Shown piece after piece: positions 34,393 through 46,762 of a stretch of DNA of 64,000 nt. Origin of the DNA: Ophiura sarsii (lineage: Eukaryota > Echinodermata > Ophiuroidea > Amphilepidida > Ophiuridae); assembly GCA_035610835.1 (NCBI GenBank), contig CM069447.1, positions 43,125,893 to 43,189,892 on the forward strand, in the 5' to 3' direction. Below the pieces are notes generated by a model. The model saw only the letters and a list, made by a program, of their open reading frames with translations, did not search any database and was not told the origin of the DNA. Numbering within the stretch: the first letter of the stretch is position 1; every line of letters starts with the position of its first letter. The position numbers were made by a program, and so were the translations under genes.

Positions 34393-36989
34393 AATTTGTT
34401 TGCCATTCTGTTTAATGGATATGATAATTACAAATGGATTACATGGTAAGGTTGATTGCACACAGGCATTGTACCTTAAGTCTGTAAATAACAACATTGC
34501 CCTGGGGTCAGGGTAATACAGGGTATGGTTGACTTCACACAGGCATTTTACCATAAGTCTGTGAAAACCAACATTGACCTATATACAAATATCGTTCAAA
34601 ACTTAAATTTGCAATATCTCTGAAACAAAATGAGATGCAAACGTGTAAGTAAAAAGCAAAAGTTATATTTTTACAAGTCAAACATGTTTTTTTGCAAAAA
34701 TCTCCGAGTCAATTTTGATATCTGATGGACTTTCGCATATAAACTCTTCAAATATTTAAAAGCATGTCATCAGGCATGTAATGGTATCCCATTGAATAAT
34801 TACACACTGTGAAAGCCAATAAAAAACCCATTAAAACAAACTTTAAAAAAATGTGATGGTTGACAAATTGTAACATATTGGTTTAACAAATCTAAGGGCG
34901 AGCATCAATAGCAATCAAGTGCTCTAAAAAGTATACTTCTGAATTACATTTTGTTTGTTTTTGCAAAAAAAACACCCGTTCTACAAGGCCTGACTTAAAC
35001 ATATTTTTAGAATATGAGTTTATTTTTGAAGAAAAAAAATTGAAAATTCGTTTTAATTTTTTTTAAATGCTTTGGAAATGTAGTGAGTTTTTAGCTTACT
35101 ACAAGTAAGCTAAAGAGACTCGAAGCGAAAGGTCACGGTATAGGTCAAGGGGAAAGTGCGACTATGAAATATGGTTTTATCTTGGTCACACAAGTGGTAT
35201 TTGTCGGGAAATGTACTTGAGATAGTGAAACAATATGATCGCATAAATATGTTATAAAATGGGCTTGATTGCCATTCGACAAAATAGGTAATTTTGCGTT
35301 ATTTTCTTTATTGTCAAAATTGTATTGAAAATGCATGTGAAAACGCTATGATAGAAAGTTGATTAACAATGACACGCGTGTTCATGACGTACAAGCGTGA
35401 TTGTCTTATTGTGATTGGTTTAACTACGAGAGATCATTATTATTCATGATACGAAATCAGCGGCAAAAATGGGTGGGGAGGTCGTTTTTCGTTAATTGAT
35501 GTTAATCGCTTCTGTATATATTCTTCAAACTATATCTCCGATTTCAGCGGCCAAAATTAATGGAAAATAATGTTTTCAAAGGTTTTTCATCATGAGGTGC
35601 TGTTAAAAATTCGCGAAAAAGAGTAAAACTTGCAAATATTGCCTTGCCAAAATGCTGAATTTGCGTGCATTATCGTGCGTAATATTTTTTATTACCCCCA
35701 CCAGTTTGGTATCGTCTGCCATTGATAAAACTTGTGGACGAATGACATAAACTCAATGGGTAAAACACTTCCGGGTTTGGAGCTCGGGTCTTCGGAGGAA
35801 AATTTGCGGGGTTTTGATTGGTCATTTGGCACTGCCGAATGAATCTTCGGAAAAACGATAGATGACCCAATGACCCAACTTCATCTTTTCTCGCTTCAAA
35901 ATCGATCAAGTGGTTCAAAAGTTACGACGATGTGAAGAGTTCATCTTCAAATTTCCACCTGAAGATTTCGTCCGATAATGTAGCGAGTAGGTATGGTAGT
36001 AAATAATATTATATAGATTAATAATAATTAATAATATCGTAGACTTTAATTCATTTTCACCCGCAACTTTCATGATGAAATGTTCTTGTTCTGAGTACCC
36101 TATACTTTGTATTGACAGCTTGGACCATTACATGAGTGTGGCAGGCAACTCTGATGTCGTTTATGCACGTACGCCACTGCAGTGAGCATACAACATGCGG
36201 TTCATTTTCATTACGACATGATTTTGCCGTGAAATCGTGCACTTGGTAGAGGACTGATATGTATTTCACTTGAAAATGCAGTAGTTGTAATGTTTTGATG
36301 TATATAAATACTTGCTTAAAATCATCACTGAAACCAGACGATCGTCGCAATAATTTTTCTGTCGAACCGCCATCTTGTTTATAGTAACCGCCCACAACCT
36401 TCCCGATGCGCCCTATTTGGGCGCTTGTTCAAAGTTCGCCATTCATAAAATCATCGAAACCGTGCAATTAGACATGATGCGCCCAAAACAAATCTTTCTT
36501 TGCACATACGTTGGGCGTAAACTGGCTTAGGTTATTTTTAATTGCGATTGAGTTTTGTTATGATTCTATATTTTAGACAGAAATTATAATAAAATGCGTT
36601 GAGTTAATGAATTTCTTGGATAAGTTTCTTTAATTTACCATCCATACTGCATAATATAGGCACGTGCCTAATTAATTATTACTAGGCCGAAATTATAGCA
36701 CTGCACTGGTCGTAAATGTAAACATTTTTTATTGGGAAAAGTAAAAATATTCCAATACAAATTAATTCGAACTTACTACTTCATGACTTACTTGTCCTTT
36801 TATTATGCCTTTAGTTTTGGTTCTAAATTTGTATTTATTATAGTGAAAACAAATAGTAATAGTTTTCATAATTTTTTGGGAGGGGGGTAGGGTTCTTTGT
36901 AATGACTTAATCCAAATTTCAAAATTGAATTTGCATAAAAATTAAAATCTTAATTGTTTAGGTAGGTAGGGGAACTTTATGTTACGGAA

Positions 36990-37310
36990 CTTGCTTTTAT
37001 TACTTCTTTAAACGTTACATTACTTTACGTTACATTACGTTTAATACCCTACGTTACGTTACGTTACTTTACGTTATGTTACTTTACGTTAGTTTACCTT
37101 AGATTAATTTACTTTACGTTACGTTACGTTACTTTGCGTTACGTTACTTTACATTAGTTTACCTTAGGATAATTTACGTTACATTACTTTACGTTACGTT
37201 ACGTTACATTAGTTAACGTTACGTTACTTTAAGTTACGTTACTTTAGCCTAGGTTACTTTACGTTACGTTAGGTTACTTTGCGTTATGTTACATTACTTT
37301 ACTTAGGCCT
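36990..37310 (+). repeat. ACGTTACGTTACTTT simple-repeat block
   Basis: About 300 bp of imperfect 5-bp (ACGTT) and 10-bp (ACGTTACTTT) repeats on the plus strand. It is not the animal telomere repeat (TTAGGG). Confidence 0.85.
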
Positions 37311-37481
37311 ACACACACATCATTTCATTGGTGGGAGGGCACCAGTGGAGGCAAGCCTTCTGGCAGGGGATGCCGCCACCTAAATTACATCCCTGTGCTG
37401 GGATTTTTATAGGTAAATTGTATTTTTATCTCAATTTTTCTAATTGACTTTTCAAACTAATTATTTTATAATAATTATTAG

Positions 37482-38267
37482 GTTCCGATGAAGACATCGA
37501 TGAGTCCATGGTTCCGGTGATTTAGCCTCTTTCTGAAGCAATACCTGGTATTCGTTCCTATATACCGCTCCCAGCCTCCCACCATCAAGAAGAAGAAGTC
37601 AATGTTTCCCTTTCTGGCCCATCAACATCAGTCTCACTGGATATGGCTTCAGAGTCATCAAATCAAGCTGGTATGTATTTGGTAGAATTTTATAACACAA
37701 TCATTCATAATACTAAATAAATTATGTCCCATGAATTATATAAATACTACGGTAATAAGTTGGGGGATTGAATGTTGTTGGATTTTTATTAAATAAATTG
37801 TATTTCTATCTCAATTTTTCTAATTGACTTTTCAAACTGATTCTTTTAGGTTCCGATGAGGAGTCCATGGTTCCGGTGACTGAGCCTCTGTCTGAAGCAA
37901 GACCTCGTATTCCTTCCTCTTTACCGCTCCCACCATCAAGCTCAAGAAGATTGAAATTACAAAGTAACTAGAAGGACAGAGAATAAAACGAGCGATACAA
38001 AACTCCAAGAAGTACTTAGACGGATTCTTAGAGTCAACCCGATTATTGGTTGACAAGCGTGTACGCCACAAGTGCATAAATCCAGCAGGAATACCGCAGT
38101 GGTATAATGGGAAAATAATCTCACTTCAAGAGGCAACAATTGATGGTGATAAAACTATATTTACAATCAAATATGATGAAGAAGCCTTATCTTCTGACGA
38201 ACCTATAACAGAAGAGTTTCCCATACTAAAGGATCTCCGCAAAAAGGATCTAATAATTGTCGATTAA
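37482..38267 (+). pseudogene. Decayed gene with duplicated exon and tudor/chromo-like C-terminal segment
   Basis: Exon copy A (37482-37670, after a TTATTAG acceptor and before GTATGT) encodes SDEDIDESMVPVI, then a TAG stop, then PLSEAIPGI and onwards. Exon copy B (from 37850, after TTTTAG) encodes SDEESMVPVTEPLSEARPRI and reaches a stop at 37971 in its own frame. The downstream frame (37968-38267) starts LEGQRIKRAIQNSKKYLDGF and ends with a segment KRVRHKC..WYNGKIISL..TIKYDEE..FPILKDLRKKDLIIVD. That segment has the spacing of small SH3-barrel (tudor/chromo/MBT-like) modules common in uncharacterised invertebrate proteins. The stop in copy A and the frame change between copy B and the C-terminal part point to a pseudogene. 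Alternatively, copy A could be skipped and an unrecognised splice could restore phase. Confidence 0.5.
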
Positions 38268-38467
38268 ATTTGAGCCCCTCTCAAATATTTCTGATCAATC
38301 AATTTGAGCGACTTTCCTGATCAATTTGGTTACAGAAAATTATCCGCATTCTGTACATGCAACAATTATATGCCAAATATGATGCTAATTGATCAATGCG
38401 TTTAGTTCTGAAGATGAAAATAATATCAATTTAAGCAATTTTCTTATTAAAATAGCTTAGAATTAAT

Positions 38468-39420
38468 ATGCGAATTATATCAATTTATTGAAAGGACTTA
38501 TGTAGATTTGTGCCAAATTTGATTGATATTGGTAAATGCATTTTAATGAATTGTATTGATGAGTAAACTTTAAATATATTCTTGTTAAAATGGCTAATTA
38601 GTATGCAAATTAGATCAACAATTGAATTCATACACTATGTTTATAGAGATTTATTGAAAGGGCTTGTGTTGATAATTATGTGTGACAGATATGAGGCCAA
38701 TTATTCAAAGCATTTGGATCTGATGATGAAAATAATTATATTAGCCATTTTCTTGTTGAAATAGCCAATTAATATGCAAATTTGATTAATTATTCAAGCC
38801 ACATTCACATGTTATACCAATTTATTAAGGATGTAGATATTGCTATCCTAATTTTGTGGATATTGGTATATTCTCATTTTTAACGCAATCATTAATGCAT
38901 CTTAACGTATTGATTAAAATCGTTAAAATGGCTAATTGATATGCAAATTAGATCAATTAATCAATTCATATACAGTTATTTATTTTATAGAGATTTATTG
39001 AAAGGGCTTGTTTTGATAATTATGTGTGCCAAATATGGGGCCAATTCATCAAAGCGTTTGGATCTGACGATGAAAATAATGATATTAGCCATTTTCTTGT
39101 TAATATAGCTAATTAATTATGCAAATTTGATTAAATATTCAAGTGACATGATTATTTTATAGCAATTTATTGAAAGGACTAATATGTAGATAATTATCTG
39201 TGCCAATTTTGATGGACATTGGTATGTATTTTAATCTATTGATGTATAATACTTCGTTTTAGTCATTTTCTCGTTAAAATGGCTAATTAATATGCAAATT
39301 AGATCAAATATTCAACTCATACATTATTTTATAGAGATTTATTGAAAGGGCTTGTGTTGATAATCATGTGTGCCAAATATGAGGCCCATTGATCGAAGCG
39401 TTTAGATCCGACAACAAAAA
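38468..39420 (+). repeat. ~172-bp tandem repeat with ATGCAAAT octamers
   Basis: Diverged head-to-tail units share AAAATGGCTAATTAATATGC, AAATT or AAATTTGATTAA, and TTATTGAAAGGGCTTGTGTT. Alternate units are more alike, giving a two-unit period near 345 bp. The octamer ATGCAAAT lies at 38603, 38774, 38941, 39119 and 39292, so intervals are 171, 167, 178 and 173 bp; a mutated one is at 38468. No coding frame is conserved between units. Confidence 0.75.
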
Positions 39421-40270
39421 TTATATCTTAAAACATTGTATCAGTAGGCTAAGTAAAATTCAATTATTTAAATATTTCTGGTCAAAATGCTTTTTGCCCC
39501 TTTGTTTACACAGTATTTTAAGTAATAATTTTGTACACGAAACACAACTTTTTAAATGGCCATACATTTTTAAAATAATTTTTAATTAATTATGCAAAAA
39601 CAGGTTCTGATATTGAAATTAATCAACAGGAATTTATGATAAGACATTGTAATTTAAGTAATAATTCTGTACAAGAAACACCATTTTTTTCTTTTATGGC
39701 CATACATTTGTTAGTTAATTATTCAAAAACTGAAGCTCTGATATTGAAATTAAATAGGAAGTCATGATAAGACATTGTACCAAATTTTAAGTTGATATCA
39801 TTTTTCTTTGATGTATTCTCGCTCTAGAATCAATGCAAAACCCTGCAACTATAATTAACACACAGTTTTGTGTGGCTTTTCAAATAATCCAAATAATTGA
39901 TAGTATATACTGACTCATATCACCTGTACAGCATAAAACAAATATGCCACTATTATAGTATGTTCAGTCAAAGATGACACAATTACCTTTATTTTATGTA
40001 ATCTCAACTGAAGCATATATAGAAGGGCAAATTTGCTTACACTGTGAATGCATAATATATATATACATGTATGTTTCATGTAAGGTATAATGTGGATTTG
40101 AGCTTTACATAATTTGTCATATGCTGGACAGATTAAAGTGGTTTATATATTATAGACATGTTTTATGAATCAGAATTGTAGTGAGCTTCTGCATCATTGA
40201 TGCTCTCGTTTATGAAATGCTTTGGATGTTTTGAAAATTTTGATTTTTTGTTGTTGAAAATTGTCAAATT
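39421..40270. other. Geneless AT-rich stretch
   Basis: It contains a diverged duplicate (39520-39640 and 39655-39770: TAATAATTTTGTACACGAAA against TAATAATTCTGTACAAGAAA, both followed by GGCCATACATTT). Otherwise I see no gene or clear element. Confidence 0.4.
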
Positions 40271-40278
40271 ATTTTGAA

Positions 40279-40375
40279 CCCCCCCCCCCCCCCCCCCTAA
40301 CAACAAAAATGTCCGACCGACTGTCCCTACCGTTTCGAACAGGACTTTTTCTAATCCGTCGCCTAAACAGGAACT
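40279..40375. mobile_element. Fragment of the GTTCTAC/CCGACC element family
   Basis: A poly-C run (18 C) is followed by AACAAAAATGTCCGACCGAC, TGTCCCTACCGTTTCG, AACAGGACTTTTT and CGTCGCCTAAAC, the inverse of the family left end at 1238. Confidence 0.5.
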
Positions 40376-41278
40376 GTTACGAAGTACCATGTCTGAAGCA
40401 GTATACTTATTTACACCCTTGCTTGGCCTTATTCTACCTATCTCCATGGCAAAGAAGGGCCCTTAAGATGCCAACACCGTTGTGTTCGATTTCTATGACG
40501 TAGGTATGTAATGTCAATCTATAAATAACACTGTTAATATAATCCCTAATTACGCTAATTGAAAAACAAATCGCAAGTGAAGTATTTTCAGTGGTTTACA
40601 CTCAAGAATGCACGAGAGGTACAAACGTTTTGCTTTGTGATATTCGAGTGTTTGCATAAAGTATTAGTTTTGTAGGGTAGAAATCCTACGTCTGTGTGTA
40701 TTGTAAGTTCCAATGGGAAGAGCATTTAAGTGGGGGCATCAAATAAGGGCAAAGAAGAATTCTTGTGCATCCCAGCATGCTTTGCATGACTGTTGTTGGA
40801 AAGGGCTTTTACACAGAATAAAAAGTATCCAACATGTGCTAAAGTAATTACCAGTTTTAGGCCGTCTGACTTCAAAAGTTCTAATACATGGTAAACGTAT
40901 ATGAAAAAGAAGTTGAATCCCAACTAAAACTTACATATAGGTAGGTGTTATTCAAAAAATAAAGGATCTTTAAAGAAAAGCAGGATTTTCATTTTCATTT
41001 AACAACATTGTAAGCCTTTTCATGCAACGCAATGTCAATGGGAACCAGTTGACACTGGTGACAGAAATCAGTGGTCATGTGATGAAAGTGAAGCATGCTG
41101 GTATTGCTCAAGAAATCTTCTTTGAAAGAAGGGGAATGGAATCCTTGCCGCTATTACCCATGAAAATATTCACAAACAAATTCCCTTGTGACCACCAATC
41201 TTATGCAGGCAAATTTTGCTGGTGTTTTGCTTCAGGAGGCAGAAAAAGGATTGGCATAAAACACCTTACAGAGATTTT

Positions 41279-41662
41279 GTTAAAGGCATATTATGTGATC
41301 TTTTCCAAGGAGCGCCCTCTATTCATGATTTTTTTTAGAAAGTAGATTTTCTTGCAGATTTACATTTAGGATCATAAATCATGAATATATTCCAAGTTAT
41401 AGCGCGATACGATTCCTAATTACCTCAAAATCATGGTTTTAGAGTGAATTTAGAATAAAAATAAGTTGGCGGCGCAGACTCCGACAGTTTATTTTCACGT
41501 TAAAACCATGATTATGAAGTAATTAAGAATCGTTTCGCCCTGTAACTTGGAATGTATGTACGATTTATGATCAGAAATGTAAATCTGCAAGAAAATCTGC
41601 TTTCAATTTTTTTTCGAGGATTGAGGGCGTTCCCTGGAAAAGATCACATAATATACCTTTAA
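41279..41662. mobile_element. Complete TTAAAGGCATATTATG MITE
   Basis: The ends are TTAAAGGCATATTATGTGAT, then CTTTTCCAAGGAGCGCCCTC, with the inverse at right (GAGGGCGTTCCCTGGAAAAG, ATCACATAATATACCTTTAA). The interior is largely palindromic (AAAATCATGGTTTTAGAG against AAAACCATGATTATGAAG), giving a 384-bp foldback. It is the best-preserved of four copies here. Confidence 0.8.
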
Positions 41663-42626
41663 GTTTCCTACATGACCCTCACTTTCTTATAAGCATGGGG
41701 CGGCCCAAAGTTAAGTAGAGGCAAAGACAAAGACTGTAAAACCAGAAATGTTGGCATGCATTTAAATTTCACGGGCACTTACTCGCGAAAATTTCAGTCC
41801 GCGCATATTTCCAATCTACTTTGTATGTAGCAGTGCATTGCTAAGTTACGATCACATTTTCATGCCATGAATTAGGCCAGTATAATTGCCGATTCGCATA
41901 ATTTTAAGCTCGCAAACATTTCTGGTTCGCCAGTAATTCTGCATAACAACAATGAACAATTTGTTCACAGGTATACTTTTTACTAATCACATGTCAATAA
42001 GGCGATGAACCCCCATTCTATTCTTTTTACCTTTTTTTTAAATGCCCAAAAAATTCCTGAACATTTTTTAATTTTTTTTTTTTAAAAAACCCATTATGAA
42101 TCTACCTGAGAGGGATGTTTGCCGTAGTACTTTTTTTTCTTACTCTGTCGCCTATTCAATTACTAAAATCACACATATTGTTCATTTTTATGCAGAATAC
42201 TTTAATTTGCGACTCCACATACTTATGCAGCCTTTTTTGCCTTATGCTCCGTGTGTTTCTATGAAATGGGCCTAGGAATTTTGAGTCCAATAAATGATAC
42301 ATTCATATTTCTAACCAATCAACAATATAAAAGAAAACACATAATTCAAACTACAGTTACATCTGCAAGTACATCTCACTTTTATTTATATTTATATTAC
42401 CCACCATGCATTGCTGTCACAGATACAGTATTCCGCCATCTTCATTCGTAAATCCCGGATAAATTTTTATTAAATTTTCTACAAAGAACATTTAAGCAGT
42501 ATTTGTAACAGTTATATATATCAATGAATCATTTGGAGGCAAGAATTATTATCATTACAATAAATAGTTTACGGTAGATTTTCACGACATCTTTTTTTAT
42601 GTGATTTGTCTTGAGAGGATGTATAA

Positions 42627-42953
42627 CCCGGGGGAGGGGTACTCAGATTTGGTTTGGTCTGGGGTGTGCCGCTGGAGATTCAAAACCCCTACCCATTTCT
42701 AAGGGTGATTTTGGAAAAATTGGTACCCATTTTTAGGGTTTTTTGCTTCATTTTAGACCAAATTTTCGCAAATTATCGGGAAAAAAGACCTAATTTTTGC
42801 AAATTTTCGCGAAAATAGACCCATGTCTAAGGATTTTTCAGTTGAAAAGCCTACCCATTGCTAAGGATGTCTCATGAAAAAACGACCCACTGGAGCGGCA
42901 CGTCCCCGTATGCCTTACATACGTGAGTACCCCCCCACCCCCCGGATGTATAG
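42627..42953. mobile_element. Element with CCGGGGG..GGTACTCA ends
   Basis: CCCGGGGGAGGGGTACTCAG and GGGTGTGCCGC at left; GAGCGGCACGTCCCCG, GTGAGTACCCCCCC and CCCCCCGG at right. The interior repeats the phrase ACCCATTT(C)TAAGG. It is a distant relative of the poly-G-ended elements at 24491 and 28480. Confidence 0.7.
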
Positions 42954-42959
42954 TGTCCG

Positions 42960-44190
42960 ACTGGTTGATTCATACATAAATAAAAAGAAATGTCAAAATA
43001 GTCAAGAATCAAAACCAGTAAAAGAATATTGATTAGCAGAACGTACGTCTGAAGCACCTACTACCCAGTGTCCACAGATGATATTCATCCAAGGTCTGAT
43101 GCGCTGCCTTGTGACTATCACGGCTGCGGCCGGTTTTGTTGGCGAGTTTAAAAATACATTTGTAATATATTTTGGTAAAGTACGACACTCGTCTATCTCT
43201 CTGCCTGGCACTTGAGTAAACAAATCGCAGCAAAATTCTTTGTGGTGTTGGTTGCAAGTACTTCTCATCAATTTCCTTCTTTCTATATATTCTCTTTCAG
43301 AACCATTCATGTATGATAATCAACTTTCGAAAAATATGACCTTGAGGGTCGTAGCATATTTATTGGTTACATTATAATCTCTTACACATCACATACTTTT
43401 GCTAACGATTCACGTATTCATAAGTGATTGTTCAAGTCTATGTAAGAAATTGTTACAAACTTACAAATCATGATACAGCTTTGTTAATGTCACTGTGGCC
43501 CTACAAAACAATTGCATCAGTGGCAATGTAAGATGTGTGTAAGAGTTTGTTTGCAAAAAATGATCACTGCAACCTTTTTTTTCCAGTAGCGATACCATGT
43601 GATGTGCAATCAATGAACAAATGAACATACTATGAATTATGGGCTTTTAAAAAAATGTGAATTTCATTGACCTCTCTATGCAAGTTTATGGGCCCTGTAA
43701 AATATAAATAATTCTTTTTACCCAGAATACACTATGATCCATTCATTATGTGTGCTAACTGCACTTGCTAAACAACCTCTTCTTTTACACCAGAAAAATA
43801 GTTGAAGAAACTAAAACAAAATAATACCTAACAAAATTAGGAAAAATTAAATAAATCATACCCTTAAAATCTCTTTATAAAATCTTGATGAATAAATTGA
43901 AAATACTGCATAACAGATGTCCTAAAATACAGCGTAATTCCTGGTTCCAAAACATGTGTGCTCTCTGGAGCCGATTCGTGGTTCCAAAACATTTGTGCTA
44001 TCTGGAGCCGCAAATAAATTTTCAACGCAAATTCTGTCTATACAAAACTCATGTTTAAAATTGTCTGGTTCCTAGGTTATGTCAATGCCTGGAGCAATTC
44101 AAATGGATAATGGAGTTGTACTGTATGGAGCCAAAAATCACAAAAGAATGTTTCAATGCATATTCTGTCAATACGCATCTCAGAAGCATC
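42960..44190. other. Geneless stretch
   Basis: No gene supported. The minus-strand frame at 43002-43310 has 102 codons without recognisable motifs. A short duplicated phrase (TTCCAAAACATGTGTGCTCT and TTCCAAAACATTTGTGCTAT, about 43950 and 43985) is the only internal repeat noted. Confidence 0.35.
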
Positions 44191-44443
44191 TTTAAACACT
44201 TTCCACGTGGCAGGCGTCTGCAGACGACATTCCAAAATTTCACAAAATGTTTCGAAAATGTCGAAATTATTGAATTTCATTACCATATTTGGAATCGCCA
44301 CGTGAAATGCATTGAAATAAGTACAAACATGCCAAGTAATGATTCAGTAATTCTTTGAATAGACCTTAAAAGTTGGGAAAGGTTTCTGAAAAATCTGTTT
44401 TGTATAATTATAGTAAAATCGATAGCCGCGTGGAAAGTGTTAA
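44191..44443. mobile_element. Complete TTAACACTTTCCACG MITE
   Basis: It is bounded by TTAAACACTTTCCACGTGGC and the inverse GCCGCGTGGAAAGTGTTAA, and is 253 bp long. The interior contains CTGCAGACGACATTCC and AAAGTTGGGAAAGGTTTCTG. Copies at 21277-21700, 32238-32445 and 45223-45440 are incomplete, and an amplified core is present at 19563-19985. Confidence 0.8.
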
Positions 44444-44457
44444 TATTTTCCGGTTCC

Positions 44458-44560
44458 TGGAGTAAGTCAAATGGACAATGGATTGGATCATGGTTTCTCG
44501 GTGACGTCAATGCCTGGATTAAGTCAAATGGACAATGGATTGGATCACAGTTTCTCTCGG
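44458..44560 (+). repeat. Two-copy ~58-bp tandem repeat
   Basis: AAGTCAAATGGACAATGGAT, then TGGATCA and GTTTCTC, occurs at about 44464 and 44522. A more diverged unit (AATTCAAATGGATAATGGAG) lies at 44095, the other side of the neighbouring MITE, so the MITE may have inserted within this array. Confidence 0.6.
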
Positions 44561-45222
44561 TTAAGGGTTTTGGGACCAAGGGCACACCTTTACTCCCCAG
44601 ACTCCAAAATATTGGAATTTGGGTGGATAAAGGGGTCTCCAAAAACCTTAACTGACTGACCATTCTGTCTTAGTTATAAAATATCACTATAGTTCAATCA
44701 GTTCCAAATTGGCGAAACCTGTTTACAGCAGCGAATGAATTCAGAAGAGCATTGCGCGCAAGACACTCACATGGCGCAATATGGGGCGCAATGTCATTTT
44801 GTGGGAGACGCTTGCGTATTCCAAAATCACGCTTATACGCTTAGATTACTTTTTCGCACGGATAGATAAAAAACAAATATATCTCGCCAATTTGGAACTG
44901 ATTGAACTATACAAGTGCTTATAATAAATGATAAATCTCTTTTGTCGTACACGACGATTGCAAATATTTTGAAACCTCACATGATTTATTGTAATTTCAC
45001 CGCATTGGTGCATTTAATGACACCATTGAAACCGAAAACCATATGGAAATGAATATGTGATAATCAAAATAATATCACATACATAAAATGGAATTTATAT
45101 TTATTTTGACCTTTGAACTGATTTTTTATTGAAAGGCCTTGATATCAAATAGACCATGCAGCAGTATTTCATTTGTACTTCCAATGTATGATCTACTTTA
45201 ACGCCCCAAACGGAGTGAGCTT

Positions 45223-45440
45223 AACACTTTCCACGCGGCTATTGGTTTTACCATATTATACAAAACAGATTTTTCAGAAACCTTTCCCAACTTTAAAGGT
45301 CTATCTCAAGGATTACTGAACCAATACTAGGCATGTTTGTAATAATTTCAGTGCATTTCTCATTGTGATTCCACATTTGGTAATGAAATTCAATAATTTT
45401 AACATTTTGGAAACATTTTGTGACATTTTGGAATGTCGTC
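45223..45440. mobile_element. TTAACACTTTCCACG MITE, right end lost
   Basis: It starts TTAACACTTTCCACGCGGCT and continues with the same order of landmarks as the 44191 copy in reverse, ending at GGAATGTCGTC. The adjoining sequence switches to ATGCAAAT-rich DNA. Confidence 0.65.
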
Positions 45441-45790
45441 GTATGAATATGCAAAATTATAAAATATGCAGAAGGATAACCATGAATATGCAAATGTATT
45501 TAGTTTGTATAAGCATATGCATTCCAACCCAGTCCCAAATTTATTGCAGTCATAGATAGGTTGAAGTATCTCATTTGCCTAAACATGAATATTAATTCAT
45601 TTTGTACGCAAAATATCTCATTTGCATAATGAGCATGCGTCCGAACCCAAATCTTGCCACATTGATTCATTAATTAGTAATACATTCACAAAATCTTTGT
45701 TTTTTGTAATAACACACAAGCATGAATATGCAGATTTCATCTCAATTTGCATAAACATAAATATTCATTCTCACAGCTTTCACATTTATT
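45440..45790. repeat. AT-rich stretch with recurring ATATGCAAA and ATTTGCATA
   Basis: GAATATGCAAA-type phrases occur near 45447, 45484 and 45725, and the inverse ATTTGCATAA near 45611 and 45741, about every 40-120 bp. Exact octamer matches (either strand) are present near 45486, 45611 and 45741. Confidence 0.5.
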
Positions 45791-46647
45791 CATAAATTAT
45801 GTTCATTTGTGTTTTGTTTTTGTCTTTTAAAGTTTAAAAGCGCAAAGCTAGAATTGATATCTTTGTTTGGATTAATTCTTACAGTAGGGTCTATTTGCAC
45901 ACACACATATATAATGACATGCTATTATAATTCTAATACATTCTCTGCTGGAATCAAATCTTATACAGTTTTATTTAGTTTTTTTACTGGCACTATCTTG
46001 AAACAGCCTTGTCCTACCCGATATTTGAACAATCTATCAATGTTGAATGGTTTTACCAAATGAGAGTCCACATTGAGAAAAAAAGTGCTGTAGTACGGTG
46101 TTTCATACGAGCTTTCGTTAGTTTCTGTTCAAATAACTCTCTAAGTTTATCTTCTGAAAACTCAAAATCATGATTTGTACCAATAGGTATTTCTATAAAT
46201 TACCAAATAACATTTCTAGTCTATTCTTTCAACTAACTTTTCAGGTCAGAAAAGTTATAAAAAACAAAGAAAAAGAAACGAGAGGAAAATTATTTGTGGA
46301 GTGTATTCATTTAGCGTGAAAGCTCTACAAGAGAATCTCACCAGCCTTTTTTAAGCATTAACAACGAAACATCTGAGGGAATCAAATATATTCTAGAAAC
46401 ACAACATTGTACATGTATAAGGATATCAGCAAACCAGACAGCCTTTCCCTATTACAAAACACCTTTGCAATACCATACTGTTTATAGCCATGATTCTGCT
46501 ATTATTTGGCAACATATCCTCCTTGAATAAAGCATTAAGGCAGCAATACTGTTTCACATTTAATTTATAGTGTGTATAGTAAAGCTGCCTTGCGCTTTAT
46601 TCTATATCGGAGACCTATTTGAAGATACTGCCTTATTGGCATCTATA

Positions 46648-46762
46648 TAGACTGGGTCCCCGCGTCCCACTATATGGCCGCCATCTTTAAAAATGGCGGA
46701 CCAAAAAGCGCACCCTTGCAGGGGCCGTGTGTAAAATAGGGAAGACATGAGGACCCAGTCTA
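46648..46762. mobile_element. Complete Mutator-like MITE with 9-bp target duplication and YY1-type motif
   Basis: A 115-bp element with TAGACTGGGTCC termini in inverted orientation. It is flanked by a perfect 9-bp direct repeat GCATCTATA (46639-46647 and 46763-46771); 9-bp duplications are typical of Mutator-like (MULE) elements. The interior has GCCGCCATCTTTAAAAATGG, an inverted repeat whose reverse strand includes AAAGATGGCGGC, the canonical YY1 core. A longer copy with its own 9-bp duplication lies at 60018-60473; a broken copy lies at 3238. Confidence 0.85.

Noticed and set aside
35925..35995. Possible first exon of the 37.5-38.3 kb gene (frame near the TTCGTCCGATAATGTAGCGAG segment)
   Set aside because: The only nearby ATG is followed at once by TGA, and the donor is weak.
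36057..36395. Minus-strand 112-codon frame in a CpG-richer stretch
   Set aside because: No family resemblance, no splice context, and simple AT composition at the ends; a promoter or CpG patch at 35.4-36.4 kb is possible but unsupported.
37000..37310. Telomere-like DNA
   Set aside because: The unit is ACGTT or ACGTTACTTT, not TTAGGG.
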